In this document: in pieces, positions 1 to 10,889 of the stretch
Layout: each line of letters begins with the position of its first letter
How positions within the stretch are numbered: the stretch's first letter is position 1
From: Allobosea sp039673065
Lineage (GTDB): Bacteria > Pseudomonadota > Alphaproteobacteria > Rhizobiales > Beijerinckiaceae
Assembly: GCF_039673065.1 (NCBI RefSeq)
Contig: NZ_JBDJKW010000015.1
Coordinates: 22,931-86,930 of the forward strand
DNA length: 64,000 nt
Direction of reading: 5' to 3'
Program-made: the position numbers and the translations under genes
The notes under the pieces: generated by a model
Seen by the model: the letters and a program-made list of their open reading frames with translations, nothing else
The model's database searches: none
Told to the model about the DNA's origin: nothing

Positions 1-17
1 GACGCAGCCGAGGTTCC

Positions 18-830
18 ATGGTCCAATCCACTCCCGGCCGGCGGCCGCGCGCCGCCTCCCTCGCCGCCCGCCTCGGCTCCTCCTCGATGGCCTCGCGGCT
101 CGAGGACGAGGTCAGGCTGACGGCGGCCGGGCTGGCCGACAGCGTGGCGGAGGCGAAGCTCAAGGTCTCGGCGACGCGCTACAAGGTGGTGGACGAGGTC
201 CGCAACACCGCCGACAAGCTGAAATCGCGGGTGCGCAAGGCGGCCGACGAGGCCAAGGCGAAGCTCGGCGACGATGCGCGCTTCCTGAAATCCTGGATCG
301 ATTCCCCCGGCCGCACCGGCGCCGTCGCGCCGTCGAGCCCGTTCCTGGCGCGGCGGATGGCCTCCTTCGTCGATCCTCAGGTGCCCGGCCCCGTGGTCGA
401 GATCGGCCCCGGCACCGGCCCTGTGACCGAAGCGCTGATCGCCCGCGGCGTCGCCGAGGAGCGGCTGGTTCTGGTCGAGTTCAGCCCGGAATTCTGCGAG
501 TTGCTGCGCAACCGCTTTCCGCGCGCCACGGTGATCGAGGGCGACGCCTATGCGCTGTCGCGCACGCTCGCCGACCGGCTCGAGGGCCGCGCCGCCGCTG
601 TCGTCTCCTCGTTGCCCCTGTTCAACCGCCCGCCGCCGGAGCGGCTGCGGCTGGTGCGCGACGCCTTCGACAACGTGCTGACGCCCGGCGGGCCCTTCAT
701 CCAGTTCACCTATGCGATGATCTCGCCGATCCCGCGCAAGGGATCGGGGCTGAAGTCGCAGGTCTCCGACTGGGTTCTGCGCAACATCCCGCCGGCCCGC
801 GTCTGGGTCTATCGCCGCCCGGCGGCCTGA
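18..830 (+). CDS. PmtA-like SAM-dependent methyltransferase with N-terminal extension
   Basis: A 270-residue protein whose C-terminal two thirds is a class I SAM-dependent methyltransferase fold. The SAM loop VEIGPGTGP is at residues 127-135, an acidic residue (E154) follows strand 2, and SSLPLFN at about 197-203 fits the family's motif IV. The block GAVAPSSPFLARRMA just before the SAM loop (101-115) is typical of the phospholipid N-methyltransferase PmtA / KsgA-like group, so the likely substrate is phosphatidylethanolamine or a related lipid; this is inferred. Residues 1-95 are not part of the fold: they are basic, alanine-rich and probably helical, and could be a membrane-association segment. 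ATG at position 87 (residue 24) is a possible alternative start. Only 17 bases precede the gene in the window, so its promoter and upstream neighbour are unseen. Confidence 0.8.
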   Translation: MVQSTPGRRPRAASLAARLGSSSMASRLEDEVRLTAAGLADSVAEAKLKVSATRYKVVDEVRNTADKLKSRVRKAADEAKAKLGDDARFLKSWIDSPGRTGAVAPSSPFLARRMASFVDPQVPGPVVEIGPGTGPVTEALIARGVAEERLVLVEFSPEFCELLRNRFPRATVIEGDAYALSRTLADRLEGRAAAVVSSLPLFNRPPPERLRLVRDAFDNVLTPGGPFIQFTYAMISPIPRKGSGLKSQVSDWVLRNIPPARVWVYRRPAA

Positions 831-874
831 ACGCCCGGCCCCGACCGTCCCTCCATCCGCCCGGAGCCATCGCC

Positions 875-1435
875 ATGCCCAGCATCCTCGTCTTCGCCGG
901 ATCCTGGCGGCCCGGCTCGATGAACACCCGCCTCGCCACGCTGATCGCCGGCAATCTCGAGGCGGCCGGCGCGCAGGTGACGCAGATCTCGCTCGGCGAC
1001 TATCCGCTGCCGCTGATCGACGCGCGCGCCTATGAGAGCGAGCCGCCCGAGGAAGCCCGCAAGCTCGCTGAGCTGGTCGTGGCGCATGACGCGCTGTTCA
1101 TCGCCAGCCCCGAATACAACGCCGGCTATCCGCCGGCGCTGAAGAATGCGCTCGACTGGGTCAGCATCGCGCGCAAGGGCGGCCCGGCGCTGCGCGACAA
1201 GGTGGTGGCGATCGGCGGCGCTTCCGCCGGCAGCCTCGGCACCTATCGCTGCCTGACGCAGCTGCGCACCGTGCTGGAGCTCGGCTTCGGCGCGCTGGTC
1301 ATCCCCGAAATGCTCGCGGTCAGCGGCGCCGACAAGGGCTATGGCGCCGATGGCGACCTGGCCGACAAGCGGATCGCCGGCATGCGCGACCGGCTGGTGG
1401 CGCGGCTGGTCAAGGTCGCGGGCCTCGCCCCCTGA
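875..1435 (+). CDS. NADPH-dependent FMN reductase
   Basis: A 186-residue flavodoxin-like protein of the NADPH-dependent FMN reductase family (ChrR/YieF/ArsH-like), expected to be a soluble dimer that reduces flavin, quinones or other electrophiles. The phosphate-binding loop for FMN is at residues 8-18 (AGSWRPGSMNT). The family signature SPEYNAGYPPALKNALDW at 78-95 contacts the flavin ring and forms the dimer interface. Length is normal. It follows the methyltransferase after 44 bases and precedes recQ by 48 bases, so the three may share a transcript, but no functional link is obvious. The physiological substrate cannot be told from sequence. Confidence 0.88.
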   Translation: MPSILVFAGSWRPGSMNTRLATLIAGNLEAAGAQVTQISLGDYPLPLIDARAYESEPPEEARKLAELVVAHDALFIASPEYNAGYPPALKNALDWVSIARKGGPALRDKVVAIGGASAGSLGTYRCLTQLRTVLELGFGALVIPEMLAVSGADKGYGADGDLADKRIAGMRDRLVARLVKVAGLAP

Positions 1436-1483
1436 GAGCGCCCGCTCTGGCCTTCGCGGGCCGGATGCGGCACATCCGGGGCC

Positions 1484-3322
1484 ATGCCGACGCCCAGCGA
1501 ATCACAAGCCCGCGCGCTGCTGAAGTCCGCCTTCGGCTATGACGATTTCCGCCCCGGGCAATGGGAGGTGATCGAGGCCGCGCTCGCCGGCCGCGACGTG
1601 TTCGCGGTGATGCCGACCGGCTCCGGCAAGTCGATGTGCTACCAGCTGCCGGCGCTGGCCGCGGGCGGGCTGACTCTGGTGGTCTCGCCGCTGATCGCGC
1701 TGATGCGCGACCAGGTCGGCCAGCTGCTGCGCGCCGGCATCCCGGCCGCCTCGCTCAACTCGATGAACAGCGAGGAGGAGGCCGCCCGCGCCTGGGACCT
1801 GCTCAACGCCGGCAACCTGCGCCTGCTCTTCGTCTCGCCCGAACGCCTGGCCGGCGAGGGGCTGGTGGCGCGGCTGCGCCGGCTCGGCGTCTCCCGCCTC
1901 GCCATCGACGAGGCGCACTGCGTCTCGCAATGGGGCCATGATTTCCGCCCGGAATACCGGCTGCTATCGCGGGTGCGCGAGGCGCTGGGCGACGTGCCCG
2001 TCACCGCGCTGACCGCCACCGCCGACCGCCAGACCCGCGACGACATCGTCCAGCAGCTGTTCCCGCAGCCGCCGCAGATGGTGGTGCATTCCTTCGACCG
2101 GCCGAACCTCAAGCTCGCCTTCGCGCCCAAGGACCAGCCGCGCCGCCAGATCGACGACTTCCTGAAGATGCACCGCGGCGGCTCAGGGATCGTCTACTGC
2201 TCCTCGCGCAGCAAGACCGAGCGGCTCGCCGAGGCACTACGCGAGAAGGGCTGGAAGGCCTATGCCTACCATGCCGGGCTGGAGCAGGAGGAGCGCAACC
2301 GCAACCAGGACATCTTCCTGCAGGAGGACGGGGTGGTGGTCTGCGCCACGATCGCCTTCGGCATGGGCATCAACAAGCCCGATGTCCGCTTCGTCGTGCA
2401 TGCCGACATGCCGGGCTCGATCGAGGGCTACTACCAGGAGATCGGCCGCGCCGGGCGCGACGGGCTGCCGGCCGACACGCTGACGCTCTACGGCGTCGAG
2501 GACATGGCGCTGCGCCGGCGGCAGATCGACGAGAAGGCGATCGACGACGAGCGCCGGCGCATCGAGCACCGGCGCCTCAACGCCATGATCGACCTGTGCG
2601 AATCGGCGCTGTGCCGCCGCTCGGCCCTGCTGGCCTATTTCGGCGAGGACGTGCCGCCCTGCCGCCACGGCCAGGCGCCGTTCCGCTGCGATCTCTGCGG
2701 GCCGGCCGCGCCGGAGCTGGTCGACGCGACGCTCGACGCCCGCAAGCTGCTCTCGGCCGTGATCCGCTCCGGCGAGCGCTACGGCGCCGGCCATCTCGCC
2801 GACATCCTCACCGGTTCGGCGACCGAGGCGATCCGCCGCCAGAACCATGACGGGCTGAAGACCTTCGGCGTCGGCTCCGACAAGTCCAAGGGCGCCTGGA
2901 CGGCGCTCGCCCGCAAGCTCTTCGCCGCCGGCGCCCTCGCCGAGGCCAGCAGCGAGCATGGCGGCTTCCGTTTGACGCCGAAGGGCGAGGACATCCTGTT
3001 CGGCCGCGAGCCGATCGCGCTGCGGGTCGACCCGCTGGCGGAACGGCGCGGCCGCCGCGGCCAGCGCGAGGCGGCCCGTGCCGACGGGCTCGACGGCGAG
3101 ACCGCCGCCCTGTTCGAGCATCTGCGCCAGCTGCGCCTCTCCATCGCCCGCGAGGAGGGCGTCGCCGCCTACATCATCTTCACCGACCGCACGCTGATCG
3201 CCATGGCGCGCGAACGGCCGGCGGCGCTGGAGGAGATGCGGGCGATCGAGGGCGTCGGCGAGCGCAAGCTCAGCCAGTACGGCGAGGCCTTCCTCGACGC
3301 GATCGCGAGCTTCGCGGGGTAG
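1484..3322 (+). CDS. recQ: ATP-dependent DNA helicase RecQ
   Basis: A 612-residue superfamily 2 helicase that unwinds DNA 3'-5' in recombination and fork repair. Walker A (MPTGSGKS) is at residues 43-50 and the DEAH box at 142-145, followed by the RecQ-specific aromatic-rich loop (CVSQWGHDFRPEY). The RecQ-C-terminal zinc site is visible as cysteines 377, 393, 402 and 405, then a winged-helix region. The last ~70 residues (ending near 605) form an HRDC domain with the expected EGVGERKL-type hairpin. Length matches E. coli RecQ (about 610). The next gene, gyrB, starts 131 bases downstream and has its own probable promoter. Confidence 0.97.
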   Translation: MPTPSESQARALLKSAFGYDDFRPGQWEVIEAALAGRDVFAVMPTGSGKSMCYQLPALAAGGLTLVVSPLIALMRDQVGQLLRAGIPAASLNSMNSEEEAARAWDLLNAGNLRLLFVSPERLAGEGLVARLRRLGVSRLAIDEAHCVSQWGHDFRPEYRLLSRVREALGDVPVTALTATADRQTRDDIVQQLFPQPPQMVVHSFDRPNLKLAFAPKDQPRRQIDDFLKMHRGGSGIVYCSSRSKTERLAEALREKGWKAYAYHAGLEQEERNRNQDIFLQEDGVVVCATIAFGMGINKPDVRFVVHADMPGSIEGYYQEIGRAGRDGLPADTLTLYGVEDMALRRRQIDEKAIDDERRRIEHRRLNAMIDLCESALCRRSALLAYFGEDVPPCRHGQAPFRCDLCGPAAPELVDATLDARKLLSAVIRSGERYGAGHLADILTGSATEAIRRQNHDGLKTFGVGSDKSKGAWTALARKLFAAGALAEASSEHGGFRLTPKGEDILFGREPIALRVDPLAERRGRRGQREAARADGLDGETAALFEHLRQLRLSIAREEGVAAYIIFTDRTLIAMARERPAALEEMRAIEGVGERKLSQYGEAFLDAIASFAG

Positions 3323-3348
3323 GATCGGGAACTGCGCCGCCCCTCCCC

Positions 3349-3370
3349 GCGTACGCGTGCGTGCGCACGT
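3349..3370. other. 22-bp alternating purine-pyrimidine tract upstream of gyrB
   Basis: Every base from 3349 to 3370 alternates purine and pyrimidine, using only GC, CG, GT, AC, TG and CA steps plus one TA step. Such tracts can adopt left-handed Z-DNA under negative supercoiling. It abuts the putative -35 element of gyrB, whose transcription responds to supercoiling in other bacteria. The pattern is directly visible; the role is inference. Confidence 0.5.
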
Positions 3371-3397
3371 GAAAAAGCCACACCGAAGGCCTATATT
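3369..3397 (+). promoter_or_regulatory. Putative sigma70-type promoter of gyrB
   Basis: GTGAAA at 3369-3374 (4 of 6 matches to TTGACA) is separated by 17 bases from TATATT at 3392-3397 (5 of 6 matches to TATAAT). The -10 is one of very few AT-rich hexamers in this GC-rich gap, and lies about 57 bases before the gyrB start. Assigned by eye. Confidence 0.5.
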
Positions 3398-3453
3398 CCG
3401 CAGGCGAATCAAGATCATCGCGGGCGCGTGCTCGCCCGCCGAAGGACCCGTTC

Positions 3454-5892
<2,439 letters not shown>

Positions 5893-5898
5893 GACGCC

Positions 5899-5929
5899 GC
5901 CGGCAGCGGACTTCGTCCCCGCTGCCGGC
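5899..5929. terminator. Hairpin downstream of gyrB
   Basis: Eleven-base-pair perfect inverted repeat (arms GCCGGCAGCGG at 5899-5909 and its complement at 5919-5929) starting seven bases after the gyrB stop. There is no U-tract, so it may be a non-canonical terminator or a 3'-end stabilising stem. Confidence 0.55.
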
Positions 5930-6046
5930 GCCGCGCAGGCCGATCCTTCTCAAGGCCCTGCGATATAAAGAAAAACCCCGACCGCCCTCTCCGCTACCAT
6001 GGCTTTCGCGGCGCCTGAGGCCGCGGGCATGGGGAGTGTGGACGAG

Positions 6047-7165
6047 ATGGCGAAGGACATCGCCCGTCGCGGGTTTCTGACGGGGACGGCCGCCCTGGCG
6101 GCCAGCGCGGCGACAGGGTTCGCCTGCGTCGAGATCGCCAGCGCGGCGCCGATCACGGTGCCGACCGTCGACCGGCTCGACATGCGCGTGCTGATCGATT
6201 CCGCCCATGACCAGTTCCTCAAGCCCGCGACCGTGCAGGGCGTGCGCCATCTGCCGCCGGGCTCCGGCCGCGGCGCCGACTACCGGCAGGTGCTGCACAA
6301 CCAATGGGGGCTGTCGCTCTTCCTGCAGACGAAGCGGGCGGAGGAGGAGCGCGCCATCCTGCTCGATTTCGGCTACAGCCCCGACGCGCTGCTCAACAAT
6401 ATCGACATCCTCAAAGTCGACGCGGCGCGCATCGACGCGCTGATCGTGAGCCACGGCCATCACGACCATTACGGCGGGCTGACCGGCTTCCTGGCCAAGT
6501 ATCGCGAGCGGCTCTCGCCGGAGCTGCGGCTCTATGCCGGCGGCGAGGACAATTTCTGCCATCGCGTCAGCCCGACGCCGGTACAGGGCCAGTTCACCGA
6601 TTTCGGCCAGCTCGACCGGCGTGAGCTCGCCGCCCACAAGGTCAAGACGGTGCTGTGCGAGACGCCGACCGTCGTCGCCGGCCACGCCTTCACCACCGGC
6701 CAGATCAAGCGCCGCTCGCTGGAGCGGATGCTGCCCAACACCTTCGTCGAGCGCGGCATCAAGGACGGGCTCGGCTGCGACGCCACCCATTACAGCGCGG
6801 CCGAGCTGCAGGGAAAGATCGTTCCCGACGAGCATGTCCACGAGCACGCCACCTGCTTCGCCGTGAAGGGCAAGGGGCTGGTGGTGATCAGCTCCTGCGG
6901 CCATGTCGGCATCGTCAATTCGGTGCTGCAGGCGCAGGAGGTCTCCGGGATCGAGAAGGTCCACGCCATCGTCGGCGGCTTCCATCTCGGCCCGGCGCCG
7001 AAGGACTATTTGCGGGAGGTCGTCGCCGAGATCGGCCGGCTGAAGCCCGACGTCGTCATCCCGATGCACTGCTCCGGCCTGAACTTCGCCCTCGAGGCGC
7101 AGGCGCAATATCCCGAGAACGTCATCGTGCCGACCACCGGCAGCCGCCTGGTCTTCGGAGCCTGA
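6047..7165 (+). CDS. Tat-exported metallo-beta-lactamase-fold hydrolase (COG1237-like)
   Basis: A 372-residue protein starting with a twin-arginine signal (IARRGFLTG followed by an alanine-rich hydrophobic stretch ending about residue 33), so it should be exported folded with its metal. The metallo-beta-lactamase motif SHGHHDHYGG gives the HxHxDH dinuclear zinc site; further ligands are the histidine in SSCGHVGI and the C-terminal MHCSG. The layout resembles COG1237 enzymes, the group around dihydropterin ribofuranosyl-aminobenzene phosphate synthase, but the substrate is unknown. Upstream in-frame ATGs at 5999 and 6029 exist; 6047 is chosen because it places the RR motif near the N-terminus. 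Only two bases separate its stop from the SCO gene, so the two are probably co-transcribed. Confidence 0.82.
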   Translation: MAKDIARRGFLTGTAALAASAATGFACVEIASAAPITVPTVDRLDMRVLIDSAHDQFLKPATVQGVRHLPPGSGRGADYRQVLHNQWGLSLFLQTKRAEEERAILLDFGYSPDALLNNIDILKVDAARIDALIVSHGHHDHYGGLTGFLAKYRERLSPELRLYAGGEDNFCHRVSPTPVQGQFTDFGQLDRRELAAHKVKTVLCETPTVVAGHAFTTGQIKRRSLERMLPNTFVERGIKDGLGCDATHYSAAELQGKIVPDEHVHEHATCFAVKGKGLVVISSCGHVGIVNSVLQAQEVSGIEKVHAIVGGFHLGPAPKDYLREVVAEIGRLKPDVVIPMHCSGLNFALEAQAQYPENVIVPTTGSRLVFGA

Positions 7166-7167
7166 GC

Positions 7168-7845
7168 ATGGCCGCGCCGCGCACCGGATACGGGCTGCCC
7201 GCCGCCCGCCATGGCGGGCTGGCACGGCTGCTGCTCGCGGCCGCCTTCCTGCTGCTGTTTGCCGTGGTGCTCGCCCCGCCCTCGCGCGGCGAGGCGCCGC
7301 GGCGCTCGGCGGCCGAGTTGATGGACGTGCTGATGTGGGATCGCGAGCCGGTCGGCGGCCCGTTCGCGCTGACCGACCAGACCGGCACGCCGCGCACCGA
7401 GGCCGACTATGCCGGCCGCTTCCTGCTGGTCTATTTCGGCTTCAGCTACTGCCCCGACATCTGCCCGACCGACCTGTTCCAGATCGGCCGGGCGCTCGAC
7501 GCCCTCGGGCCCGAGGGCGAGGTGATCCAGCCGCTCTTTGTCACCCTCGACCCGGAGCGCGACACGCCGGCGCATCTGGCGGAGTACCTGCCGCTGTTCC
7601 ATCCGCGGCTCGTCGGGCTGAGCGGCCCGGCCGAGCGCATCCGCGCCGTCGCCGACGCCTACAAGGTCTATTACCGCAGGGTCGAGACCGGCGGCGGCGA
7701 CTACACGGTCGACCATTCGGCCTATGTCTACCTGATCGATCCGCAGGGCCGCTATCTCGGCTTCTTCCCGCCCGGTACCGCGGCGGAGCGCATGCTGACC
7801 ATCATCCGCCCGCATCTGGCGCGGGCAAGGGAGGCGGCGCGCTAG
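7168..7845 (+). CDS. SCO family (SCO1/SenC/PrrC) copper chaperone-like protein
   Basis: A 225-residue thioredoxin-fold protein with one N-terminal membrane segment (about residues 19-37), which anchors the domain in the periplasm. The Cu-binding CxxxC is C95-P-D-I-C99, and the third ligand is H183 (VDHS). All three canonical ligands are present. SCO proteins deliver copper to the CuA site of cytochrome c oxidase subunit II or act as thiol reductases. No oxidase genes are near, so the client cannot be assigned. It follows the Tat-exported hydrolase after two bases. Confidence 0.92.
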   Translation: MAAPRTGYGLPAARHGGLARLLLAAAFLLLFAVVLAPPSRGEAPRRSAAELMDVLMWDREPVGGPFALTDQTGTPRTEADYAGRFLLVYFGFSYCPDICPTDLFQIGRALDALGPEGEVIQPLFVTLDPERDTPAHLAEYLPLFHPRLVGLSGPAERIRAVADAYKVYYRRVETGGGDYTVDHSAYVYLIDPQGRYLGFFPPGTAAERMLTIIRPHLARAREAAR

Positions 7846-7947
7846 CGCGGGTCGGCCCGCCGGATTTGGCGCTGCGGCCGTCTGGCGGTATTGAGCCGGG
7901 CATGTGCCGCCCGGCACGTTTCCCTCCGCCAGATCCGAGCGACATCC

Positions 7948-8193
7948 ATGAGCGACACCCTGCCCGACCGGCTCTCGGTCAACCCGAACAGCCCCTTCTA
8001 CGACGAGGAGGTCCTCGCCAGGGACATCGGCGTGCGCTTCAAGGGCGTCGACAAGACCAATGTCGAGGAATACTGCGTCAGCGAGGGCTGGGTCCGCCTG
8101 ACCGCCGGCAACGCCAAGGACCGCCACGGCAACCCGATGACGGTCAAGCTCAAGGGCACGGTCGAGCCCTATATCCGCGGCAAGGCCGAGTAA
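7948..8193 (+). CDS. DUF3297 family protein
   Basis: An 81-residue protein that reads as a complete DUF3297 member. It opens with the conserved block around DRLSVNPNSP, followed by GVRFKGV and NVEEYCVSEGWVR, and ends KLKGTVEPYI. The family is widespread in Proteobacteria as single small soluble proteins of unknown function. There is no signal peptide or membrane segment. Its ATG follows the SCO gene by 102 bases. I recognise the family, not a function. Confidence 0.88.
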   Translation: MSDTLPDRLSVNPNSPFYDEEVLARDIGVRFKGVDKTNVEEYCVSEGWVRLTAGNAKDRHGNPMTVKLKGTVEPYIRGKAE

Positions 8194-8216
8194 GGCTAGG
8201 CGGGCGCGCGGCCGGC

Positions 8217-8753
8217 TCAGCCCGCCGCGCGCAGGTCCTTGTAGAAGAAGGTCGAGCCGCAGTCCCGCCCGTCCGGCATCAGGGCGTAGCGCGGGATCGT
8301 GCCGGCCTCGTGCCAGCCCAGCCGGTTGTAGAAGGCGCGGGCCGGCGAAGCCTCGTCGGTGTCGAGCACCAGCAGGTCGCGCCCCAGCGGCGCGGCCGCC
8401 GCCTCCACCGTCCGCATCAGCGCCGCGCCGATGCCCTGCCCGCGCGCCGCGGAGTGCACCAGCACCTTGGCGACCTCGGCGCGATGGCGCTGGTTGGCGC
8501 GGGCGATCAGCTGCAATTGCGCCGTGCCGACCATCACGCCGCCGGCATCATGCGCCGCGAACAGCAGGGTGCGCCCGGCCGCGACCTCGGCGGCGACCGC
8601 GTCCCAGAATCGCGCCAGATCGGCGGGCTCGCTCCAGCTCATGAATCCGACCGAGGCCCCGCCGGCGACCGCGTCGGCGAGGAGCCGCGTCAGCGCCGGC
8701 CTGGCGGCCTGCGCGTCCGCGGCGTCCAGCCTGGTGATGGCGATCCCGTCCAT
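8217..8753 (-). CDS. GNAT family N-acetyltransferase
   Basis: A 178-residue GCN5-related acetyltransferase. The acetyl-CoA pyrophosphate-binding motif A is seen as VHSAARGQGIGAALM at about residues 97-111 (Q/RxxGxG/A), followed by a helix and the LVLDTDEASPARAFYNRLGW segment typical of motif B. The acceptor substrate cannot be inferred. It is transcribed towards DUF3297, ending 23 bases from it, and its start faces lepA across a 176-base divergent region that contains an AT-rich patch around 8775-8800. Confidence 0.87.
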   Translation of the reverse strand: MDGIAITRLDAADAQAARPALTRLLADAVAGGASVGFMSWSEPADLARFWDAVAAEVAAGRTLLFAAHDAGGVMVGTAQLQLIARANQRHRAEVAKVLVHSAARGQGIGAALMRTVEAAAAPLGRDLLVLDTDEASPARAFYNRLGWHEAGTIPRYALMPDGRDCGSTFFYKDLRAAG

Positions 8754-8929
8754 GCGCTGCGCCTTCCATCGTCGGATTATCCACTATAAGAGATTATTTT
8801 CTGCCATGATGGAGTCAAGCGGGACAAAGCCGCCGCAGCGCCGGATTTCCGCCGCTTGCGCCCGCCTGCGCCGCGCGCCGTCGCGCGCAAGCCCTTGGCG
8901 GCACACGCGGGCACTGCTATGGCCCGCCC

Positions 8930-10735
<1,806 letters not shown>

Positions 10736-10741
10736 GGCCAG

Positions 10742-10760
10742 CTGCGCCCGCTGGGCGCAG
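10742..10760. terminator. Hairpin after lepA
   Basis: Eight-base-pair perfect stem (CTGCGCCC at 10742-10749, complement at 10753-10760) with a three-base loop, six bases after the lepA stop. There is no T-tract. Probably helps end lepA transcription. Confidence 0.5.
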
Positions 10761-10789
10761 GACTGCCTGAGCCCCCCGCCACGTCTTCC

Positions 10790-10828
10790 GGATCGCCGCA
10801 CGCCCGAGAGGGCGCGGCGCGGCGATCC
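10790..10828. terminator. Nested hairpin in convergent lepA / dsbD-like gap
   Basis: Ten-base arms GGATCGCCGC (10790-10799) and its exact complement (10819-10828) enclose a second small hairpin (CGCCC-GAGA-GGGCG). It sits midway between two converging genes and is symmetric, so it could act on either strand. No T-tract is seen. Confidence 0.5.
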
Positions 10829-10858
10829 ATCGCATCAGCGTCGCATCGGCTGAGGCCG

Positions 10859-10877
10859 GAAAGGGACCTGCCCTTTC
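10859..10877. terminator. Hairpin near the 3' end of the DsbD-like gene
   Basis: Seven-base-pair stem GAAAGGG (10859-10865) / CCCTTTC (10871-10877) with a five-base loop, 12 bases beyond the stop codon of the minus-strand gene. Third hairpin in a 154-base convergent gap. Confidence 0.45.
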
Positions 10878-10889
10878 GTGTGCGGTGAT

